Shown: piece after piece, positions 7,013-10,939 of the stretch
Layout of the letters: every line of letters starts with the position of its first letter
How positions within the stretch are numbered: the stretch's first letter is position 1
The notes under the pieces: model-generated
What the model was told of the DNA's origin: nothing
The model's database searches: none
What the model saw: the letters and a program-made list of their open reading frames with translations, nothing else
Origin: Bacillota bacterium
GTDB lineage: Bacteria; Bacillota_E; Sulfobacillia; Sulfobacillales; Sulfobacillaceae
Reading direction: 5' to 3'
Length of the DNA: 10,939 nt
Assembly: GCA_021820165.1 (NCBI GenBank)
Contig: JAKADW010000036.1
Coordinates: forward strand, 1 to 10,939
Made by a program: the position numbers and the translations under genes

Positions 7013-8161
7013 ATGACTGACAACTTGGTGCTGCAGGGTCCCTTGGTCCTCCCCGACCGCATTTTGTTGGACGGCGAAATCGTGGTTCAGGGCGAGCGCA
7101 TTCAGGCGGTCCATGATCGCCTCACGACTGCCCATCCGCACATCCGATGGACCGATGGCTGGATTTTTCCTGGACTGACAGACATCCATGTTCATGGCAT
7201 TGATGGCCACGATGTTATGGATGGAACTGTTCGTGCCTTGGAAGGATTGGATCAGGGGCTTGCCGAGACGGGGACCACCAGTTATTTAGCCACAACAATG
7301 ACGGCGACGTCTGATGAACTTCAGCGTGTATTCGAGGCCCTCCGGTCGTTTCGGGTCCAACACCCCGAGGCAGGGCTTCTAGGGGTTCATATGGAAGGAC
7401 CCTATATCCATCCGACGCGCATTGGCGCGCAGCGACCAGATGCGGTCCGACCACCCTCTCGTCTGGAATTAGAGCAATATCGGATCTGGCTCGAGGGGGA
7501 TTTGCGACGGGTTACACTCGCTCCGGAGAGCACGGGGGTCGACGAGGTGATTCGCTGGGCCCGAGATTCCGGCATCTATCTATCGGCGGGGCATTCCAAC
7601 GCCAGCTTTGAGGAGGCGATGGAGGCTTTTGCTGCAGGAATTCGTCAAGTCACCCACCTGTTTAATGCCATGACCGGGCTGAACCACCGAGCGCCTGGCC
7701 TGGTCGGTGCCGCGTTGGCGCATCCCGAAGTGCAGGTCGAGGTGATTGCTGATGGAGTTCATCTTCATCCGGAGATTGTGCATCTTACGCGCAAGCTGAA
7801 GGGTGAGGACGGCGTGCTCTTGGTGACCGATGCCATGCGCGCCACCCGGCTATCCAACGGTGTCTATGATCTGGGTGGACAGTCGATGAGGGTCGAGGGG
7901 GGTGTGGCCCGCACTGAGGGCGGCAATTTGGCTGGAAGTACGCTGACCTTGACTGAGGCCGCGTTTAATTATCAGCGTTTTGCCGAAGTAAGCTTGGAGG
8001 AAGCGGTACGCGCGGCAAGTCTTCGCCCCGCCAGGGCAATCGGCTTATTCGATCGCGGGGCGCTAGAGCCTGGGTTTCTGGCCGATGTGCTGTTAGTGGA
8101 TAGCCATGGACAAAACCGTCTGACGATGCGGCGAGGCCAGGTGGTTTATGACGGACGCTAA
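7013..8161 (+). CDS. nagA: N-acetylglucosamine-6-phosphate deacetylase
   Basis: Metal-dependent amidohydrolase converting GlcNAc-6-P to GlcN-6-P and acetate, for amino-sugar catabolism or return to cell-wall synthesis. The 382 residues show the TIM-barrel signature: His59-x-His61 in DIHVHGIDG, metal ligand Glu128 in HMEGPYIHP, His194 in AGHSNASF, His215 in THLFNAM with NHRAPG just after, and catalytic Asp273 in VTDAM. These match the family's ligand set. ATG 7013 was chosen because GGGAG lies 4 nt upstream and the family N-terminus (LVLQGPLVLPDRILLDGEIV) begins there. An in-frame extension to ATG 6953/6956, adding about 20 residues after a GAGG, is possible but its sequence does not look conserved. 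The next gene starts within its last codons, so coexpression with the kinase is near certain. Confidence 0.95.
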   Translation: MTDNLVLQGPLVLPDRILLDGEIVVQGERIQAVHDRLTTAHPHIRWTDGWIFPGLTDIHVHGIDGHDVMDGTVRALEGLDQGLAETGTTSYLATTMTATSDELQRVFEALRSFRVQHPEAGLLGVHMEGPYIHPTRIGAQRPDAVRPPSRLELEQYRIWLEGDLRRVTLAPESTGVDEVIRWARDSGIYLSAGHSNASFEEAMEAFAAGIRQVTHLFNAMTGLNHRAPGLVGAALAHPEVQVEVIADGVHLHPEIVHLTRKLKGEDGVLLVTDAMRATRLSNGVYDLGGQSMRVEGGVARTEGGNLAGSTLTLTEAAFNYQRFAEVSLEEAVRAASLRPARAIGLFDRGALEPGFLADVLLVDSHGQNRLTMRRGQVVYDGR

Positions 8162-9038
8162 GTTTCTCGGCATCGATGGCGGGGGAAGCTCAACCCGGGC
8201 TTTTGTCGTAGACAATGACCTCGGCTTGGTGGGCACGCGCCGCGGGGGACCGTCCAACGTTTTGGTGGTAGGCGAAGCGCGGGCTGATGTGGCGCTGTCC
8301 AGCGTTCTTTCCAGGGACGAACGATATACTGCGATTGTCGCGGGCATCGCTGGTGCGGACAGGCCTTGGGTCCGGGCTTTTTGGGAGTCTCGGCTTTCTC
8401 CCTACGCGGACCACGTCTGGGTGATGGGGGACTATCGTATTGCCTGGGCCGCATTGACGGATGGTAGTCCCGGACTTGTGGCCATATTTGGCACCGGCTC
8501 AGTTTTTTATGCGGAGGGCAAGGCACGTCAGGTACGCCTCGGGGGCTATGGATGGAAGGTGGGTGACATAGGATCCGGTATCATGCTGGGCCAAGCGGCC
8601 GTAAGCGCTGCTCTCGGCGAGTTGGAAGGTTGGGGCCCTCAGACCGCCCTCACCCGGCCAGTGCTAGCGTGGGCCCAGGCGGAGAATCGGGCGCAGCTGT
8701 TGAACTACATTTATCACCCGGACGTGGATTGGCGGAGCGTCTCCGACTTGGCGGTGGAGGTCTTTCGGGCGGCTGACGCTGGGGATGACCCGGCGTCGGC
8801 CATTTTAGAGGATCAGGCGCAGCTCATTCAACAATACCTTCTGGCGGCCGAGACCGAAGCTGAGGTTCCCGTTGACGGACAGTGGGGCCTTGCCGGGGGT
8901 CTGGCGCGGTTGTGGCTCCCGAGGCTCAAACGGGAAGCCGTTCGGCCGCTACAACTGGTGGAACGAGAGCCCGGTCTCGGGGCTGCGCGTTTGGCGAAAA
9001 AATACTTCGATAAAGGACAGGAGGGCATCAGTCATTAA
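8148..9038 (+). CDS. BadF/BadG/BcrA/BcrD-family kinase, probable N-acetylglucosamine (or MurNAc) kinase
   Basis: ASKHA-fold ATP-dependent sugar kinase of 296 residues. Phosphate-binding loop 1 is LGIDGGGSSTRAFVVD (residues 7-22); AGIAGADRP (65-73) is typical of NagK-like members; Asp95 in MGDYRIAW is the likely catalytic base; GTGS (115-118) is phosphate loop 2; VGDIGSG (138-144) and a late GLAGGLARLW complete the pattern. Next to nagA the obvious role is making GlcNAc-6-P for NagA. Characterised relatives include human NAGK and Clostridium MurK, which acts on both MurNAc and GlcNAc, so MurNAc is a possible second substrate. ATG 8148 overlaps nagA by 14 nt and follows an AGGTGG. No separate promoter is seen, so it depends on nagA transcription and probably on coupled translation. 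Substrate choice is inferred from context. Confidence 0.85.
   Translation: MTDAKFLGIDGGGSSTRAFVVDNDLGLVGTRRGGPSNVLVVGEARADVALSSVLSRDERYTAIVAGIAGADRPWVRAFWESRLSPYADHVWVMGDYRIAWAALTDGSPGLVAIFGTGSVFYAEGKARQVRLGGYGWKVGDIGSGIMLGQAAVSAALGELEGWGPQTALTRPVLAWAQAENRAQLLNYIYHPDVDWRSVSDLAVEVFRAADAGDDPASAILEDQAQLIQQYLLAAETEAEVPVDGQWGLAGGLARLWLPRLKREAVRPLQLVEREPGLGAARLAKKYFDKGQEGISH
9019..9036 (+). promoter_or_regulatory. Strong ribosome binding site followed by an apparent ATT start codon
   Basis: AGGAGGG (9019-9025) inside the last codons of the kinase gene is a near-perfect Shine-Dalgarno sequence, yet no ATG, GTG or TTG occurs in the serine hydrolase frame within a workable distance. The in-frame triplets that follow are GCA, TCA, GTC (9031) and ATT (9034). 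ATT at 9 nt spacing, fused with the kinase stop as ATTAA, is the best candidate. Confidence 0.5.
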
Positions 9039-10083
9039 TCGGATAGCGGGATGGGAACAGGCCAACACCCTTTTAGATCGGGCCATCGACCAGGGGATGG
9101 CGCCGGGAGCGGCGGCCGCTGTCGGCATAGGAAGTCAGGTGCTATGGCGCTATGTGGGCGGCCAGGCTCTGGTCCACGGCGGAACACCAAGACCTCTTAG
9201 CGAAGATACTTGGTTTGACTTGGCTTCACTCACTAAAGTGATGGCGACATTGCCGTCTTTACTGGTATTAGCGGCAACGGGACAAATAAGCTTTTTAGAT
9301 CCGATACGGCGCTTTTTCCCCGAATGGGACGTCCGGTGGGACCGGGTCACGCTGCGTCACTTGATGACCCATACGGGTGGTTTGGTACCGCACCGTGACT
9401 ACTACATCAATCTTCAGGGAGTGGAGGCCTATTTGGCGGCCATTCAGGTGGAACCATGGGACGCGGACCCAGGAACGCGAGTATCCTATAGCGACCTTGG
9501 GTTCATTACGCTGGGCGCGGTGGTGGAACGCGTTTCTGGCCGGTCGCTGGATTCTTTTGTGGAGGAGGCGGTCATGGCACCGCTCGGTATTCGGGAAGCG
9601 GCATTTCGCCCTGGCTCCGCCGGGGCAGCAAGTTTCGCTGCCACCGAGCTCGAAAAGGGACAGGCAATCGTTGGCGTGGTCCACGACGAAAACGCGCGCG
9701 CCATAGGCGGAGTGGCAGGTCATGCCGGGCTATTTGGGACATTGGATGCCGTCAGTCGCTATGCCATGAGTTGGTGCGATGATGCCCAAAGCTTCTTGAG
9801 CCCGGCGGTTCGAGAGGCAGCGCTCCGACTGCACACGGAGGGATTGAATGGACGGCGGGGACTGGGCTGGGTTCTCTTGGGCGACAGCTACGATGTTGCA
9901 GGAGACTTTTGGCCTTCGACCGGCGCTGGTCATACAGGGTTCACCGGCACGTCATTACAATTTGATCCGTTGAGCGGAATTTGGGCTGTTCTCTTAACCA
10001 ACCGCGTTCATTTTGGGCGGGGCACTAACATTAATCCGCTGCGCCGAGCATTCCACAATGTGGTGATGGAGATCCTGGGATAG
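9034..10083 (+). CDS. Beta-lactamase-fold serine hydrolase (class C / S12 type), AmiE-like
   Basis: About 349 residues of the serine beta-lactamase / penicillin-binding-protein-like fold. Counting from ATT 9034, the catalytic tetrad S65-L-T-K68 lies in DLASLTKVMATLP, Tyr152 of YSDLG is the second-motif tyrosine, and HTG at 300-302 replaces the KTG box. HTGGLVPHRDYY, VHDENARAIGGVAGHAGLFG and a closing LLTNRVHFGRGTN recall the branch that includes B. subtilis AmiE (YbbE), an N-acetylmuramyl-L-alanine amidase of muropeptide recycling; an esterase is the alternative. No signal peptide or membrane segment is seen, so it appears cytosolic. The start is uncertain: the frame is open back to a TTG at 8872 deep inside the kinase gene, but that stretch is an out-of-frame shadow, and ATG 9097 would remove the conserved first helix. 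It overlaps the kinase stop by 5 nt and is the last gene of the operon. Confidence 0.85.
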   Translation: MNRIAGWEQANTLLDRAIDQGMAPGAAAAVGIGSQVLWRYVGGQALVHGGTPRPLSEDTWFDLASLTKVMATLPSLLVLAATGQISFLDPIRRFFPEWDVRWDRVTLRHLMTHTGGLVPHRDYYINLQGVEAYLAAIQVEPWDADPGTRVSYSDLGFITLGAVVERVSGRSLDSFVEEAVMAPLGIREAAFRPGSAGAASFAATELEKGQAIVGVVHDENARAIGGVAGHAGLFGTLDAVSRYAMSWCDDAQSFLSPAVREAALRLHTEGLNGRRGLGWVLLGDSYDVAGDFWPSTGAGHTGFTGTSLQFDPLSGIWAVLLTNRVHFGRGTNINPLRRAFHNVVMEILG

Positions 10084-10265
10084 CCACGGCCGGAGCATGG
10101 CAAAGGCACCATTCTAAGACCAAGGACCTATTACGCAACCCTAGCGTGATAGCGAATCGGCAACGATGATCCGGGCCAAAATCCCCCGCAATGCCGCGGC
10201 TTCCCAGCGATTAGTCCGGTCTCTCGGTGGTACGCTGGCGAGAACGTGAGGGCAGGGGAGAAGTG

Positions 10266-10388
10266 ATGACGGAGTTTCTGTGGTCACAACATTCCGGACC
10301 CGTGGGCAGGGCTCTCCAGTCCTACGGGATATGCGAGCGGGATTTGGCCGCCGCACCATTGCGGCGGCTGGATGCCCACTTTGGCTGA
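10266..10388 (+). CDS. Possible small protein of 40 residues, or 5' remnant of a broken gene
   Basis: ATG 10266 follows AGGGGAG by about 6 nt and opens a 40-codon frame beginning MTEFLWSQHSGPVG and ending PLRRLDAHFG before TGA. Codons are G/C-ending in the style of the neighbouring genes. It is not recognised. Just after the TGA another frame (one base shifted) reads LIEGLTYLQLGRHHHAWLL up to the stop of the convergent regulator, so a single-base loss near 10385 could have split a slightly longer protein. Alternatively both are chance. No homology can be claimed by eye. Confidence 0.3.
   Translation: MTEFLWSQHSGPVGRALQSYGICERDLAAAPLRRLDAHFG
10347..10368 (-). terminator. GC-rich hairpin downstream of the response regulator
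   Basis: GCCGCCGCA (10347-10355) pairs perfectly with TGCGGCGGC (10360-10368) around the loop CCAT. It lies about 58 nt beyond the stop of the minus-strand regulator gene and could halt or protect that transcript. Neither side has a T-tract. It also coincides with Ala/Arg codons of the small ORF at 10266-10388 (LAAAPLRRL), where the repeat may simply arise from GCC/CGG codons. Confidence 0.25.
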
Positions 10389-10425
10389 TCGAGGGACTAA
10401 CGTATCTTCAACTCGGGCGCCATCA

Positions 10426-10797
10426 TCACGCGTGGCTGTTAACTAACCTCTCGACTAAATCTTTTAATTCCGCCAGTTTGAAGGGCTTTCGGAGGAGCCC
10501 TTGATACCAGTCGGGCGGCGGGAAGGCCTCATCAGTATCGACGGCTCCCGTCAACACCGCGATTTGAAAGTCGATGACGGGCAACCACTCTCGCAGGCTT
10601 GTAAGTAAGGTCCGGCCCGTCATGTCGCCGACGCGAAGATCCATGAGGAACACATCAAAATGGGCGTCTTTCGCCAGAAGTTCGAGGGCCTCTCGTCCTG
10701 AGCCTAACGCGACCACTTCGTGGCCAGCCCCTTCCAAGACGCGGGAGACCACGAAGCGGATGGTGGCCTCATCATCGAGAACTAAGATGCGTGCCAT
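10426..10797 (-). CDS. Single-domain response regulator (CheY-like receiver)
   Basis: A 123-residue receiver domain with nothing attached. The acidic pocket is Asp8-Asp9 (LVLDDEATIRFVV), the phosphoacceptor Asp53 lies in FLMDLRVGDM, Thr83 in AVLTGAVD is the switch residue, and Lys104 in LRKPFKL is the conserved lysine, so all catalytic residues are in place. There is no DNA-binding output domain; it probably acts through protein contacts or as a phosphorelay intermediate. ATG 10797 directly abuts the stop of the upstream histidine kinase gene (TGAATG), with GGAGGG about 7 nt ahead, so the two form an operon and are likely cognate. The process they control is not indicated. The gene converges on the nagA operon. 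Confidence 0.93.
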   Translation of the reverse strand: MARILVLDDEATIRFVVSRVLEGAGHEVVALGSGREALELLAKDAHFDVFLMDLRVGDMTGRTLLTSLREWLPVIDFQIAVLTGAVDTDEAFPPPDWYQGLLRKPFKLAELKDLVERLVNSHA

Positions 10798-10939
10798 TCA
10801 CTGTCCCTCCACAAGCGTGGGCAGGGAGACGTAGACGGTCGTACCCACCCCTTCGGTGCTCTCGATCCAGAGACGACCTTGGTGTCGATCCACGATCTGA
10901 CGGGCGAGATATAATCCGAGCCCAAGTCCCCCGGGGTCA
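10798..10939 (-). CDS. Histidine kinase, C-terminal end only (46 residues in window)
   Basis: The minus strand reads in from the right edge and stops at TGA (10800-10798). The visible part is the end of a HATPase_c domain: the G2 box [20 protein letters not shown], then [20 protein letters not shown], the usual final strands of a sensor kinase. The sensor, dimerisation domain and phospho-His lie outside the window, so signal and topology are unknown. The stop abuts the start of the receiver gene, implying coexpression with it. Confidence 0.88.
   Translation of the reverse strand, partial: DPGGLGLGLYLARQIVDRHQGRLWIESTEGVGTTVYVSLPTLVEGQ

Larger units (their letters stand above)
10084..10425. 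other. 342-bp gap between convergent operons
   Basis: Between the serine hydrolase stop and the stop of the convergent response regulator no recognised gene is present. It holds one short ORF with a good ribosome binding site (10266-10388), a GC-rich hairpin (10347-10368), and a weaker inverted repeat CCAGCG/CGCTGG (10204-10209 and 10233-10238) with a long loop. No T-tracted terminator is seen after the serine hydrolase, and I see no tRNA, mobile element or clear promoter. Confidence 0.6.

Noticed and set aside
8872..9033. N-terminal extension of the serine hydrolase from TTG 8872
   Set aside because: It lies wholly within the C-terminal coding region of the kinase, is Trp/Gly/Arg-rich like an out-of-frame shadow, lacks a ribosome binding site, and the family's N-terminus begins near 9040.
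10166..10249. 27-codon plus-strand frame starting ATG 10166
   Set aside because: No ribosome binding site and only a basic, low-information peptide; the TGA is followed by the ribosome binding site of the 10266 ORF, but this is not enough to call a gene.
10141..10359. 72-codon minus-strand frame in the gap
   Set aside because: It lies downstream of the regulator, has no ribosome binding site I can see, is Arg/Pro-rich, and overlaps the better-supported plus-strand small ORF.
1..10939. CRISPR arrays, tRNA or rRNA genes, insertion sequences
   Set aside because: No regularly spaced repeats, cloverleaf-like segments, transposase motifs or terminal inverted repeats were seen on either strand.

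Overview
The window (GC-rich, high fifties percent by eye) looks like a chromosomal segment from a thermoacidophilic or spore-former-type Firmicute; a Sulfobacillus-like genome is my best guess. Three things point that way: a hemE-hemH-hemY cluster of the Gram-positive coproporphyrin type, a tricorn-type protease more typical of archaea and a few bacterial lineages, and strong AGGAGG-like ribosome binding sites with some TTG/GTG starts. The taxon is an inference; no rRNA or other marker is present.

Layout. (1) 1-2410, minus strand: the first ~803 codons of a tricorn protease homologue, running off the left edge. (2) 2411-2544: a divergent promoter region with a sigma-A-like promoter for each side and a perfect 7-bp-arm dyad lying over the hemE -35 element. 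(3) 2545-6881, plus strand: hemE, hemH and hemY, with 4-bp stop/start overlaps, then a zinc-free MDR-family NAD(P)H oxidoreductase whose ribosome binding site overlaps the hemY stop. (4) 6882-7012: a short gap with a 9-bp perfect hairpin. (5) 7013-10083, plus strand: nagA, a BadF/BadG-family amino-sugar kinase and a beta-lactamase-fold serine hydrolase resembling AmiE, all overlapping. (6) 10084-10425: a weakly coding gap with one possible 40-codon ORF and a GC hairpin. (7) 10426-10939, minus strand: a single-domain response regulator and, upstream of it, the C-terminal end of a histidine kinase that runs off the right edge.

How they fit together. The hem genes cover uroporphyrinogen III to coproheme III (HemE decarboxylation, HemY oxidation, HemH iron insertion); ChdC/HemQ and the early pathway genes are not here. 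The nagA set is consistent with cell-wall amino-sugar salvage: the serine hydrolase could trim peptide or ester groups from muropeptide-like substrates, the kinase would phosphorylate GlcNAc (possibly MurNAc), and NagA would deacetylate GlcNAc-6-P to GlcN-6-P. The two-component pair is convergent with this operon.

I did not find a wholly new system. The points most worth a second look are the serine hydrolase with no canonical start codon at its Shine-Dalgarno site (an ATT start is suggested), the dyad on the hemE promoter, the apparently signal-less AmiE-like enzyme in a sugar-salvage operon, and the possible broken small gene at 10266-10425.
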